Shown here: piece by piece, positions 27,201-33,954 of the stretch
Layout: each line of letters starts with the position of its first letter
Position numbering within the stretch: position 1 is the stretch's first letter
IMG/VR virus record: IMGVR_UViG_3300030085_003572
Location: 1 to 39,129 of that record
Strand: one strand, 5' to 3'
Length of the DNA: 39,129 nucleotides
Source: a virus
Notes under the pieces: generated by a model
The model's database searches: none
What the model was told of the DNA's origin: nothing
What the model saw: only the letters and a program-made list of their open reading frames with translations
Translations under genes and position numbers: made by a program

Positions 27201-29406
27201 ACAAAATTTCCAAACAGATGGTGTTAGTGCAGAATATTATATTGAAAGTTTACCTTCAAACGAAGATAGTGTAATTGTAAAATTAGACAACGTTGTTTTA
27301 GATACTTCACAGTATGAAATTGATTATGCTGAAAACGTATTAAGAATTAGCGATAGTAGTTTATTACCAGTAGGCAAGCATCTTTCACTATTGACAATTG
27401 GTACAAATGGGTCTAATATTATAGAAAGTGATACTTTTACTGGTGATGGAAGAACCAACAATTTTGTAACTTATTATAAGTTCGAACAAAACGTCACAGC
27501 AGTAGTTAGTGTAAATGGTGTAATTAGCACAACATTTGGATTAGATGCATCTGGACCAGAATATGGTGATAATGCAAATAAAATTATGATTGTGTTTGGA
27601 GAAACGCCTCCGGCAAATAGTATTATTACGTACACACTTTACAAAGGTTCAGGAAAACAATACAGTCAACTTGCTATTGATGATACATTTAACAGAACAG
27701 TAACTACAAACAGATCACACACGTTTGGTGTAAATGGCGCAGTGCCGTTACCATTTAACAAAAAACCATTTAGTCATAATATTTTAGTTAAAGTTGGAGA
27801 CGATTTCTTAGATGCAGGTTACGTAAAAAAACATACTTTGACAACTGCAAGAACTTATGAAATTGATAACTGGCAGTTTATTGACCAAACATTAATTAAA
27901 CAAAGCGATGTACTAATTTATATCAATGATCAAATAGTTGATCCAGTTAATTATGTGTTTAGCACTATTGATGGAAGAATTGAATTAACCACTAGAGAAG
28001 TAGGTAAAAGCGGAGATATAATGCGTGTTTACTTATTAAACGATAGTCAATACTTTTTTGTAGACACTGTGGTGAAATTAACAAATGCAGCAACTTTGTT
28101 TGAGTATGCTCCATTAGAAAAAATAAACTTTGAGCTTAATGACAGCACTAGTGTGATAGCAACTGTGCAAGAATACACAAAGTCTGGATCAGAAGTAACC
28201 ATCAAATTACAAGGATACGTTAGAGATTTAGTGTTACTTGCAGATAAAGATGACACACCTAGTTTGTGGGCAGATGATAGTACACAATTTAAAATAGATA
28301 GTATTAATATTGTTGAAAGTGATAGATTAAGTCTTAAGGATATTCCTAACGATGATGTAAAAATATATGTATTTTCTAATCACGACACAAATGAGTTTGA
28401 AAGACTTAGTTTACGTGTTGCCTATGAAGATGAAAATGCTCCTGCAGGTTCAGATAATTATCTTTCAAGAAATTTATTAAGCAAAGGCGAAATAAAACTT
28501 GATAAGAAAATACCGGGTCCAGAATATGCTTGGGTATTTTTAAATGGTAAATTTTTAACTTCGCAAGCAGATTATACACTGTCTGATAATAGAGAATATA
28601 TTATTCTAAGTGAACAGCCAATAAAAGATGATAGAATTGAAATACTTTATTTCACAGCAGATGTAAGTAAGAAAAAATTTGCATATAGAATTTTCAAAGA
28701 TGTGTTAAACAGATATCATTACAAACGCATTAATAGTGCAATGGAATATGAACTTGCAACTGATTTAAATTGGTATGATTTATCTATAAATCTAAAAAGT
28801 TCAGATGGATTAGACGAACCAAATCGAGAACTTGCTATACCTGGAATAATTTTTATTAATGGCGAAAGAATAGAATATTTTATCAAACAAGGAAATATTT
28901 TAAGACAATTAAGAAGAGGAACATTAGGTACTGGTGTAAAAGACGTGCATCCAAGACACAGTAGAGTATTCCATCAAGGTGTGAGTGAAACTATACCGTA
29001 TCAAGATACAACATACACACAAACATTCACAGGTGACGGTAGTTCAACAACATTTAACCTTAACTGGACACCAAATAGTGTAAACGAGTTTGATGTTTTT
29101 GTTGCTGGAACTAGATTAAGAAAAGCCACTCCAATTGTTAATGCTAATGATGGTATTGACTATAATTATTATGAGTACGATAGCACTTTAGATCAAGATA
29201 GTCCAGGAGGAGATGTAGTAGTTCCAGCAGAATTTACTGTTGAAAATAACATTTTAACACTAGTTACTGCACCTCTTGCTGATACAGAAGTAAGAATAAT
29301 TAGAAAAACTGGTAAAATTTGGAATGACGATGGAGTAAGTCTTGCAAGTAGTAAAAATACTATAAGCAGATTCCTAACAGATAGCACATATAAGCTCGCC
29401 CGATAA
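15247..29406 (+). CDS. Giant multidomain baseplate/fibre protein (4719 residues)
   Basis: One uninterrupted frame of 14.16 kb. It starts on the gene 6 stop (TAATG), the position of gene 7 in T4. The N-terminus (SSVEQLPRFFRTPQNKKFL, then VIEKINGFVGKREAKA) matches, from memory, large structural proteins of marine T4-like phages. Modules I can see: a degenerate cupredoxin-like fold (about 188-300); short VNG-type beta modules near 718, 950, 3684, 4008, 4221, 4426 and 4610; carbohydrate-binding-like W/Y modules near 1462-1507, 1719-1765, 2219-2256 and 2345-2395; FG-GAP-like propeller repeats (about 2101-2564); two G-x-G-x-x-x-x-P beta domains (about 3047-3130 and 3427-3500); and a cupredoxin-like domain with intact ligand pattern (about 3520-3615). 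No membrane segment or protease motif is seen. It probably joins the wedge to peripheral host-contact modules. That role is inference; virion location is well supported by context. Confidence 0.85.
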   Translation: MAYNDDQNEFPLPAGKNPKRSSVEQLPRFFRTPQNKKFLSSTLDQLTNPGVIEKINGFVGKREAKAATIEDNYVEDISKSRNDYQFEPVSVYEDFLGSTKYYSDYNDYIGLLKTYNANTDNHSALNEQEYYAWNPNINLDKFANFREYYWLPNGPQEVAIKGQSKEVISTYRLEVLEQDNDISLLFHPDGLTKNPTLNLYRGQTYRFEINAPGNPLSIALYRGVDPNELLDDSSILNQTYTEGVTLIPDTDDVLLNQDDFVAEDYIEKGILEFTIPDNAPDTLYFISQYDLNISSRLQISNIDAASKIDVENEILDKKTYTTSDGWALSNGMKVYFIGDVTPAKYAEGIWYVEGVGDEIRLIAAEDLQVPAIFTNDSIVPFDKNGFDRVPYGNAKSFAGTKDYIVVNKSSPDRNPWARYNRWFHKDVVTKSAELNGQSFDLPEENRAKRPIIEFDTGLKLFNFGAKAKDNIDLIDTYTNDVKSKIEGQPGYSVDGVELSNGMRVMFVNDTDSFVYGKVFEVKFFDFKGNRQISLVETTDTMPAENETVLVKDGNANAGAMYWYDGTTWKKAQEKTGVNQAPLFDLCDAEGNSFSDTITYPASDFKGCRIFNYAVGEGSNDAEIGFPLTYKNINNTGDIVFDFSLLKDKFTYEVSNQVFTVDTSTGFLKKYGHIGDTLEYVNGWVKAPTMSKQYIVRKFTGQERTNNFVIDVYKESGYINDLKVIVYVNNEVKTEGVDFNFAIDSNYDKRVQFFKDLDVNDILIIKAHSKTATKTSVGYYETPHNFERNPLNEDITQFTLGEVSDHVDSVAEEVPNFVGKQPGANNLRDLGNVKKYGRKFVQHSGPINLPLFSISNKENNLIAAINFAKNEYSKFKRAFVQEAENLDLSGSIKEQVDTVLLSLVKDKKSSMPFYQTDMLGIGANKKITHTVLDTDIKFYALSAPFTLTVLSEKAVNVYVNGTQVCHNLDYTFTTEGFVQFDTDFNLAVDDVIEIYEYETTNGSYIPQTPTKLGLFPAYKPEVFVDTTYQENQTVIRGHDGSIIIGYQDYRDDLLLEFEKRVYNNLKVPYDSSIFDVYDYISGEYRNSKVSTKDLNRILISDFVNWLTKAGNADYTENTFVQEAATFTYNYGFGSSKNNKPLAGFWRGIYVNAYDTDSPNLRPWEMLGFAVQPTWWESKYGPAPYTSDNKVLWEDLEKGIIRSSDLIRTDKRFIRPGLTKHIPVDQSGNILSPLDSGYVNEFSFGVQNGQPFKFGDHTPAETAWRRSSEYPFALLKAIMINRPAQILGVGFDRSRMSRNLVGQLVYNGVTSERIKLSNLLFTNTIVNEQNILTAGFNNYIYDYMSSDITTQYSNFTTKLRNLKQKIAFKLGGFADKEKLKLVLDSKNPSNKGNVFVPFENYKIDLIQSSPLTTVTYSGVIIEKRSNGFKISGYDKENPVFTYSTPVLSSNDISINVGGISESFLNWTEDKQYIAGKIVRYENTFYRVNVSHTTTEVFDNSFYTPLRDLPIIGGASATLRKNFSNITATLDYGTVLSTAQEVVDFIQGYEDYLKKQGFVFDYFNKETEAVENWTLSIKEFLFYTTQNWAVGTIITLSPSANSLNFSKDYFVIDNVQENIFNYKILNLDGTAVKDISISISRDAGNSVEILPASGDSAIYFAKLGLIQKDHSVVIDNSTVFNDTIYNPSSGYRQERIKVVGYRTDNWNGNLDIPGFIYDQANITEWEQWQDYALGDLVKYKEFYYSANTFISGQSVFDSSQWNRLDGKPQSGLKTNFDYKVNQFADFYDLDTDNFDSEQQRLAQHLIGYQKREYLDNIIEDDISQYKFYQGFIQEKGTLNSLTKFFDKLGSADQESLEFYEEWAIRNAQYGATDTFDELEYKLDETKFRIEPQIIELVDAVNNNRTDLVYEIPESKVYIKPQGYTKTPFPKKYSTEEFAKTAGYVSLDQVDFLAKTPDDILELDISNVAVDDIIWVTSERNSWNIYQHITIPNRVETYTKTSTGFDLRFDSIPDLQVGEIFGVQFVNDLVDGFYKVSSISSTLVSVVADITYPEESLDLRDSTAGIVTKLLSKRYDTPTSVNADINKFGLNENNTIWIDNVANDKFGVFKNNKIFNKKQELFNVESGDGGFASSFAVNDVNSIFAVGRPDDEKVFIYTRSSESQDLNFIQEIEMTPGFHDNASGFGQKIKFSNDGQFMFVAAPLANNVKTRYRGEAESTFNIVKDDIVSDRGTLWRAKRATDDDSSSINTNSRDWEQVYKIPADDEGYVSGLNNQGCVYVYKKQLDNTYFLLEQFVSNEPTADEKFGIGLESAFTTDETYKLYVRSEGNNGRVYMFDTTFAQMEFRGTIDPTFRGDWDNFHSYVTGAIVQEEGQLYKAKVDIPKGGNGPTDIALWESIDVNIDRFGYLPYASTIQGDTDSTAFNNTTSAGKNIGVSTNGEVLSFTAFNNSTNEFQVNVYRLQEGRYAFYEAITSPSTNVSWGASVALSDDGSYIAVGANLEDIVTTDDLGIDKGIVYIYKYNTSTQQFENTQTLQAPAATKNERFGYKVEFSNNKLCVIGVNGLNIGSTLFDTNETTFDNNSTKLYDFSTRRPQAYTYELLNDIYTVSEVIDYESYYVDNGLTLQRDLASANDVEVVYQNNHLYLGFDGLDTGDSKFGLIFDLRHDRDVTNWNTLGAATDFIDYEKMRGAFLYDSVTSDLITYIDIIDPIQGKIANAAEREINYKLYYDPAVYNIGNTDTGIVNPWGEERVGELLWDLNAVKWYNPYQKNSDYSSNTWNKIIPGYTIDIYEWVSSTLLPDEWDAVADTTEGLADGISGSTRYGNTRYVRKNVYDPVSGLFSAKYYYWVKNTKVLPAVENRNITAAAVASLIEDPAGNGYRFLAMFGADNFAVYNCTNLIKDTDTVLHFEYYNTDEVKINNLHREYNLLTEGLSTSQPNDRLVGKWIDSLVGYDEQRTLLPVTTLSVARRYGILDDPLQTMFVNKTEALKQVIERINLVLRKKLIVDEFDISGLSAKDPQPTTVSREFDTTVDDQTLLRFIGTSKIQQATLSVDIVDGRLTNITITNPGRGYIDPAYNSSTDTKRRGPKVTITGSGMGAEIETYINNLGQVIEANIVNEGKNYNPATTTVTVRPFTALIKTDTTLLGFWATYIWNATEKEWVRINNQNYDASLYWKYIDWYAEGFSKETSIDYLVPGSYALGGLEDNLGDIVKIESIGSGGWLLLRKIDNQLEVDYTVNYETIGRQNGTIEFSSLLYNNDRFGFDKAVYDSALYDRDAGEEVRIILQTINKSIFVDELKVEWNKLFFSSVRYALAEQPNIDWIFKTAFVKAKHNVGSLEQKTTYKSDSLESYNQYVAEVKPYSTKIREFLSAYENIDPTATNVTDFDLPPRYDLNAQKIVSETANVVDSKIRNYSEFVTTYPQRNWFDNVGFEVKEVVLTDGGSGWTNAPRVVMSGGGGPTVIGSTTINEGRVTGIVIDFANLKYITAPNITFEGDQGNVSTSTVQFNVTVASGTNTYGAGNKYYIQGYADVSPILTLLEGQTYRFDQSDPSNATHQLLISTTANGTWDGGVEYTTGVTKVGTAGSPGAYTEITVPTGAPTLYYYCINHSGMGGQANTTAGTQQNYSTTIKPARATAIIGNGPVRATHMLIKFDRVAGAYVVTDLDVTQNFTGTGSQVDYILKWPINVKPANTKITVNGVEQLSNDYTVTNVKDTTASYPRYYGKITFTNAPAINDAIVIEYDKDIDYLTASDRINFFYNPTSGQFGKDLGQLMDGVDYGGVQIDTASFGASQGFNNGDFFGSTPFDRFSTNNEDEVFILDGSTQSITVSKPFEAGIKYNVYFKASTAGVDVDPTRIDSEDFGTAEAPETATMLTIVGDGITSTFIIDEDLLVTRDGDTIIVRKETSDGAVTPSGVIFDTQISGGDLTNVAGQFSTATGIDAANIVIDGDDFVSPTTSKGTEENVPGQILDTLDLQVFERVSDGQGAITVQNFQTDGVSAEYYIESLPSNEDSVIVKLDNVVLDTSQYEIDYAENVLRISDSSLLPVGKHLSLLTIGTNGSNIIESDTFTGDGRTNNFVTYYKFEQNVTAVVSVNGVISTTFGLDASGPEYGDNANKIMIVFGETPPANSIITYTLYKGSGKQYSQLAIDDTFNRTVTTNRSHTFGVNGAVPLPFNKKPFSHNILVKVGDDFLDAGYVKKHTLTTARTYEIDNWQFIDQTLIKQSDVLIYINDQIVDPVNYVFSTIDGRIELTTREVGKSGDIMRVYLLNDSQYFFVDTVVKLTNAATLFEYAPLEKINFELNDSTSVIATVQEYTKSGSEVTIKLQGYVRDLVLLADKDDTPSLWADDSTQFKIDSINIVESDRLSLKDIPNDDVKIYVFSNHDTNEFERLSLRVAYEDENAPAGSDNYLSRNLLSKGEIKLDKKIPGPEYAWVFLNGKFLTSQADYTLSDNREYIILSEQPIKDDRIEILYFTADVSKKKFAYRIFKDVLNRYHYKRINSAMEYELATDLNWYDLSINLKSSDGLDEPNRELAIPGIIFINGERIEYFIKQGNILRQLRRGTLGTGVKDVHPRHSRVFHQGVSETIPYQDTTYTQTFTGDGSSTTFNLNWTPNSVNEFDVFVAGTRLRKATPIVNANDGIDYNYYEYDSTLDQDSPGGDVVVPAEFTVENNILTLVTAPLADTEVRIIRKTGKIWNDDGVSLASSKNTISRFLTDSTYKLAR
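15805..16146 (+). other. Degenerate cupredoxin-like domain in the giant protein
   Basis: Residues about 188-300 follow the same order as the later cupredoxin-like domain: TLNLYRGQTYRFEI, then YTEGVTLIP, then LEFTIPDNAPDTLYFIS. Where the later copy has Cys, His and Met, this one reads FISQYDLN, so a copper site is absent. The fold relation is inferred from the shared GQTYRF and P-(x)-APDTLYF pattern. Confidence 0.5.
21547..22938 (+). other. FG-GAP-like beta-propeller repeats with inserted binding-like modules
   Basis: Residues about 2101-2564 of the giant protein hold at least six repeats of the form FG-x-x-(V/I)-x-(F/L)-S-x-D-(G/N)-x-x-(F/I)-x-(V/A), for example SGFGQKIKFSNDGQFMFVAAP, WGASVALSDDGSYIAVGA and NERFGYKVEFSNNKLCVIGV. 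Two short W/Y modules resembling chitin/cellulose-binding CBM5/12 units (about 2219-2256 and 2345-2395) interrupt them. Confidence 0.55.
25804..26091 (+). other. Cupredoxin-like domain with type-1 copper ligand pattern
   Basis: Within the giant protein, LTLLEGQTYRFDQSDPSNATH leads to H3551. The domain closes with TLYYYCINHSGMGG, giving C3601, H3604 and M3607. His plus C-x2-H-x2-M is the ligand set and loop spacing of amicyanin-type blue copper proteins. The fold call rests on motif order; metal binding is untested. Confidence 0.55.
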
Positions 29407-29409
29407 ATA
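29402..29409 (+). promoter_or_regulatory. Late promoter motif (GATAAATA) before the 201-residue gene
   Basis: The motif overlaps the stop codon of the giant gene and lies 16 bases ahead of the ATG at 29426, with AAGGA at 29414-29418. It would restart late transcription after the 14-kb gene. Confidence 0.65.
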
Positions 29410-29425
29410 CAATAAGGATAGTATT

Positions 29426-30031
29426 ATGATAGAAAAAGAACATAACGGTGTACACATAGAGGGACATATAAAAATATATAACCCTGAATCAGGTTTTGTG
29501 TTTGTAGATAAACGCAATGCAATTCACTATGAAAATATGAGTATCAGTCTTGCAGAAAGTTTAGGCAATATTGGTCAAGGGTTTATTAGTGAAATGAGTT
29601 TTGGTAATGGCGGAACTATAGTTGATCCCACAGGTATAATTACATACCTTACTCCAAATTCAACAGGAACAAATGCAAGCTTATACAACCAAACGTACAC
29701 CAAGGTTGTAGATGCAAACAATGTTAATAATACTGATCCTACTAGAAATAAAATTGAAACTAGACACGTTAGTGGAACAAATTACACTGACGTTGTTGTA
29801 AGTGCTTTACTTGATTACGGTGAGCCAGACGGACAAGATGCGTTTGATACAGCAGCAGATACAGAACAACAATTTGTATTTGATGAGCTAGGTTTAAGAG
29901 GTTATAGTGCAAGCGGTACAGGAAGATTAATAACACACGTAATCTTCCACCCAGTACAAAAATCATTAAACAGATTGATTCAAATTGACTACACTGTAAG
30001 AGTACAAAGCCTTAGCGGAGGTAACAGCTAA
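29426..30031 (+). CDS. Virion structural protein of unknown function
   Basis: A 201-residue protein. The start ATG has AAGGA 7 bases upstream and a late motif. Recognisable segments are SGFVFVDKRNAIHYENMSISLAESL (residues about 26-50), FISEMSFGNGGTIVDPTGIITYLTPN (about 53-78) and a C-terminal strand pair, LITHVIFHPVQKSLNRLIQIDYTVRV. I have seen this pattern among structural proteins of marine T4-like phages but know no function. It contains no signal or membrane segment. The TAA overlaps the ATG of the first fibre gene by one base. Its place between the giant protein and the fibres suggests a connector at the baseplate rim. Confidence 0.75.
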   Translation: MIEKEHNGVHIEGHIKIYNPESGFVFVDKRNAIHYENMSISLAESLGNIGQGFISEMSFGNGGTIVDPTGIITYLTPNSTGTNASLYNQTYTKVVDANNVNNTDPTRNKIETRHVSGTNYTDVVVSALLDYGEPDGQDAFDTAADTEQQFVFDELGLRGYSASGTGRLITHVIFHPVQKSLNRLIQIDYTVRVQSLSGGNS

Positions 30032-32058
30032 TGGCATATGAGATTCCTTTTACAGATGAGGCAAACAAAGGTACTATTACTGTTGAAGATAGCAGTATTA
30101 ATACTGATACAAGTTTAGGCCTAATAGGTAGAAACCTAACAGATTACGGTAGTAGTGTAAACACAAACTTTTTGCAAATGTTAGAAAACTTTGCTAATGC
30201 AAATCCTCCAGGTAATCCTGTAGAAGGACAACTTTGGTATGACACAACTGCTGGTATAGATCAATTAAAAATTTATGACGGAACGCAGTGGGTATCTGCT
30301 GGAGGTGTAAAAAAATCAGCAGTACAACCTGCTGTTGATAACAGCACTGTAGGCGATATTTGGGTTGATACAGAAAACAGTCAAATGTACATTTACACAG
30401 GTAGTGGATATGTATTAGTTGGTCCTTCTTATAGCAGCGCAGAAATCACTGGTGCAATTTCAATACAGGTTGACAGAGCAGACGATCAACCAGCTAAAAA
30501 ACTTACAGCAATATATGCTGAAAATGTTATTGTTGCACTTATAAGTGATGAAGAATTTGCTCCTAAAGCAAATGTTGCAGGATACACATCAACCTTTCCT
30601 ATTAAAATTGGTATAAACCTAAACAGATCTCTAACAAGTGTTCTCAATGGTACAGCTGAAAAAGCAAACAATATGGTTATTAATAACTTGCCAGTTCCTG
30701 GAACAAGTTTTGTAAGGAATGATGCAGAAGCAGGTAAGCAAACAATTGATACGCCTTTGAGAATAAGTGATAATAGAGGAATAGATTTTGGACAAACAAA
30801 AACGTTAAGTGTTTTTGTAGAAGATTCAGATAGTGTAATTGAACACTCTGGTACTGGTACATTAGACTTAAGAACAACAATTACATCAACACCTGCAATA
30901 AGAGTTAAATCTGATGCTGTTGTAAATCAAATTGGTATTAACAATGCTAGTCCTACCGAATCACTAGATGTCACAGGTAACTTGTTAGCAAGTGGAACAA
31001 TAAAAACAACTGATACAACAAACTCGTCAAGTAGTATTACTGGTTCTATTACAACACCTGGTGGTATTGGTGTTGCATTAGATGCACATATAGGCGGAAC
31101 ATTAACAGTATCAAGCAATATTACAGCAGAAAATATTATACCTGAAAATGATAATACACACAATTTAGGTACTTCTTCATTGTATTATGATAATTTGTAT
31201 GCTAATAGAATTAACACAACTTCTATTCAACCAAAAGCAGGTAGTAGTCTAGCTATAACTGGGACATTGACAGGTTCGTCAACAAGTGCAGGCAAATTAA
31301 ATAGCGCAACTACATTTAGACTTGAAGGCGAAGTTTCAGCAGATAGTTTTACATTTGACGGACAAACAGGCGGACTTACTAAAACACTTGCAAATAGTGT
31401 AATTGATCCAACTTTTGTAACTAACAAAGGTGCATTACCTAGTTCTATAGTAGGTACAGATGAATTTTTAGTTGCAAGAGGTAGCGACTTATATAAAACA
31501 ACACAAAGTGATATCATTGGCAGTATACAAACTATTCCAATTGGCACTGTTACAGCATTTGCTGGCGGTGTTGCTCCGGCAGGATGGTTAATTTGTAATG
31601 GTGATGCTTATCAAGACACTGTTTACAATTTATTGTTTGCTATAATTGGTACAACATATGGTTCAGCTGGAGGCGGAACATTTAGAGTTCCTGACTTAGC
31701 AGGTAGACATCCAGTAGGCTTACTAGGAGTTCCGTCTAACAATAACAATAGAATCTTATCAGGGTCAGGCACTATAGGCGGTGTAAGTGGTAATCCTACT
31801 TCTACTATTGCTACATCTAACTTACCTGATCATACTCATTCACTTGATAGTGACACAGGAGATCAATTTTATGCAACTACAACTATTGCATCACAAACAG
31901 GTTCTAATACAAGCGCAGGTGGAGGCGCAGCTGATGGAGCAAACGGTAGTAAAATATCAGTTACAGGCGGCATACCAGGTGCAACTAATACTCCTTTAGA
32001 TACAACTGATCCATTTGTAGCAATGAATTACATTATTTACACAGGGCAGATAATATGA
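30031..32058 (+). CDS. Tail-fibre protein with C-terminal phage tail-collar domain
   Basis: A 675-residue protein. The N-terminal 130 residues (LIGRNLTDYGSSVNTNFLQ, then GQLWYDT, then LKIYDGTQW) are shared with the next two gene products and probably anchor to the baseplate. The middle is beta-structured, with NLGTSSLYYDNLYAN typical of fibre stalks. Residues about 501-590 are a tail-collar domain like T4 gp12: GTVTAFAGGVAPAGWLICNGDAY, LLFAIIGTTYGSAGGGTFRVPDLAGRHPVG. It is followed by DHTHS with H601-x-H603, then FVAMNYIIYTGQ at the end. In gp12 an HxH motif binds zinc in the receptor-binding tip. The function is probably host attachment. GGAGGT precedes the ATG by 8 bases; the stop overlaps the next start (ATGA). 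Confidence 0.88.
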   Translation: MAYEIPFTDEANKGTITVEDSSINTDTSLGLIGRNLTDYGSSVNTNFLQMLENFANANPPGNPVEGQLWYDTTAGIDQLKIYDGTQWVSAGGVKKSAVQPAVDNSTVGDIWVDTENSQMYIYTGSGYVLVGPSYSSAEITGAISIQVDRADDQPAKKLTAIYAENVIVALISDEEFAPKANVAGYTSTFPIKIGINLNRSLTSVLNGTAEKANNMVINNLPVPGTSFVRNDAEAGKQTIDTPLRISDNRGIDFGQTKTLSVFVEDSDSVIEHSGTGTLDLRTTITSTPAIRVKSDAVVNQIGINNASPTESLDVTGNLLASGTIKTTDTTNSSSSITGSITTPGGIGVALDAHIGGTLTVSSNITAENIIPENDNTHNLGTSSLYYDNLYANRINTTSIQPKAGSSLAITGTLTGSSTSAGKLNSATTFRLEGEVSADSFTFDGQTGGLTKTLANSVIDPTFVTNKGALPSSIVGTDEFLVARGSDLYKTTQSDIIGSIQTIPIGTVTAFAGGVAPAGWLICNGDAYQDTVYNLLFAIIGTTYGSAGGGTFRVPDLAGRHPVGLLGVPSNNNNRILSGSGTIGGVSGNPTSTIATSNLPDHTHSLDSDTGDQFYATTTIASQTGSNTSAGGGAADGANGSKISVTGGIPGATNTPLDTTDPFVAMNYIIYTGQII

Positions 32059-33950
32059 GTTATAGATTAAACAAAACTGACGGTACACTTTTAACCGAAC
32101 TTATTGATGGTAGAATTGATAATACTACAACTGACTTAACTTTTATTGGTAAAAATTATCAAGGCTTTGGTGAAATACTAAATGAAAATTTTATTAAACT
32201 GTTAGAAAGTTTTGCAAATGTATCTGCACCATCAAAACCTATCAAAGGACAAGTTTGGTTTGACACAGTTACTGACAGATTGAAGGTTTATGACGGCTCT
32301 ACATTTAGAAGCACAGATAGTAGTGTAGTAAGTGGTACTGCACCTTTGGAAAAAGTCGTAGGCGATATTTGGATTAACAGCGCAAACAATCAAGTTTATT
32401 TTTGGGACGGAACAGATTGGATATTAATAGGACCGTCATATACAAAAACACAAGGTCTAAGCGGAATAAAAGTAGATACTATAAAAGACACTTTTGGCTT
32501 AGATAAAGTAATTGTACTATTTTATGTAGCTGGTACACCATTAGCAGTATTAGCAAGAGAAAATTTTACACCTGGATTAGAGTTAGTAGGCTACACAGAT
32601 TTAAAATTAGGTTTGAATATAAACAGAGATTTTAGCACATTTATATTTGGTGGTATAGCAGACAAAGCACTTGCAATAACTGATGAATTTGGAGCAGAGT
32701 TTAGAATCAATGACTTTATAAGTGCAACTGATGCTGCTGGTGATGATATGGCAGGTAGATTGCGTATCAACAGTAATAATGGTTTGATTTTTGGTGCAAA
32801 CACAAATCACCAAATGAAAGTCACTGGTGGAACAATACAGTTTGTTAACAACAACACAAATGAAAATTATGAAATACGTTTGAGAGATTCAACCGCAGAA
32901 TATTCTGCACAATATTGGGACGCAGCAAATAAACGTTTAGGTATTTTAAATAACAATCCTTCTTATACACTTGATGTAGGAGGTGATTCTCGTGTTGCTG
33001 GAGATTTACTTGTAACTGGAAATTTACGTGTAGGTACAGTAGTGAACGAAGATGTTACAACATTAAGAGTAGCAGACAAAAATATTCAACTTGCACTACC
33101 AGAGGATAGCACACTTTTAGATAGTTCAAGTGAATTTATAGACGATGCTGGTTTATTAATTGAAACCACAGGCGGCAGTATAAAATGGACATATAGAATT
33201 GGCACACTAGCCTGGACCACTGAAGATAACATAAACATTGATGATGTAAATGGTGCTTATATGATGGACGGCACACCGTTGCTGACTAGAACAGCACTAG
33301 CTGCAACTGTTACAGATGCACCTGGACTAGTAAATATCGGTAGTTTAGCAGCTATAACAGTTGATAATATTAATATTGACTCAAACAGAATCACAAACTC
33401 AACAGCAGGTATTGAATTAGCATCAAACGGACCGATTGAAATTGTAGGCACACCAGTTGAAATACAAGGTGTAAAAACACCAATTAGTCCAAGAGCTGTT
33501 GCAGAAAATCCAGCACTTACAGAATCAGACAATGATGCAGTTACAACAAAGCAATATGTCGATACTGAAATCGGAGCAAAAACATTGGTTTTTGGTATCG
33601 ATGTTACTGGAATGACAATTACTATCAACAACGGAGCAGGTATAAACAATGATGTTTTAGGTGTATTAGAAGCACTAGTTGATCCAGTAACATTACCAGG
33701 CGGTACGCAAGCTGTTATACACGGTAGTTCAATTGCTCCAACTGGTACTGATACTGCTGATGTAAATGGACAATTAAATAAAAGTTTTACTGCTGTTGAC
33801 AGCGGCGGTACACAAAACGTTAGTGTGTTACAAGACTTTAGTGTAAGTCCTGTTCCAATTGCACCAACATTCACTGTCACAAGGTATACTATTAAATTTA
33901 GGGTAGTTGCCGGAACTTGGGAACACGTATCAACAGCAGCGTATCCATAA
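32055..33950 (+). CDS. Tail-fibre-like protein, second paralogue
   Basis: A 631-residue protein. Residues about 28-85 repeat the anchor of its neighbours: FIGKNYQGFGEILNENFIKLLESFAN, GQVWFDT, LKVYDGSTF; a second short repeat reads GDIWINSANNQVYFWDGTDW. The middle has RLGILNNNPSYTLDVGGDSRVAGDLLVTGNLRVG, the knitted-strand pattern common near the ends of phage fibres. There is no collar domain. The last 130 residues (VFGIDVTGMTITINNGAGI, then YTIKFRVVAGTWEHVSTAAYP) form a separate beta domain that differs from both paralogues and may be the variable contact part. The start overlaps the upstream stop by 4 bases; a late motif follows the stop. Confidence 0.8.
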   Translation: MSYRLNKTDGTLLTELIDGRIDNTTTDLTFIGKNYQGFGEILNENFIKLLESFANVSAPSKPIKGQVWFDTVTDRLKVYDGSTFRSTDSSVVSGTAPLEKVVGDIWINSANNQVYFWDGTDWILIGPSYTKTQGLSGIKVDTIKDTFGLDKVIVLFYVAGTPLAVLARENFTPGLELVGYTDLKLGLNINRDFSTFIFGGIADKALAITDEFGAEFRINDFISATDAAGDDMAGRLRINSNNGLIFGANTNHQMKVTGGTIQFVNNNTNENYEIRLRDSTAEYSAQYWDAANKRLGILNNNPSYTLDVGGDSRVAGDLLVTGNLRVGTVVNEDVTTLRVADKNIQLALPEDSTLLDSSSEFIDDAGLLIETTGGSIKWTYRIGTLAWTTEDNINIDDVNGAYMMDGTPLLTRTALAATVTDAPGLVNIGSLAAITVDNINIDSNRITNSTAGIELASNGPIEIVGTPVEIQGVKTPISPRAVAENPALTESDNDAVTTKQYVDTEIGAKTLVFGIDVTGMTITINNGAGINNDVLGVLEALVDPVTLPGGTQAVIHGSSIAPTGTDTADVNGQLNKSFTAVDSGGTQNVSVLQDFSVSPVPIAPTFTVTRYTIKFRVVAGTWEHVSTAAYP

Positions 33951-33954
33951 AACA

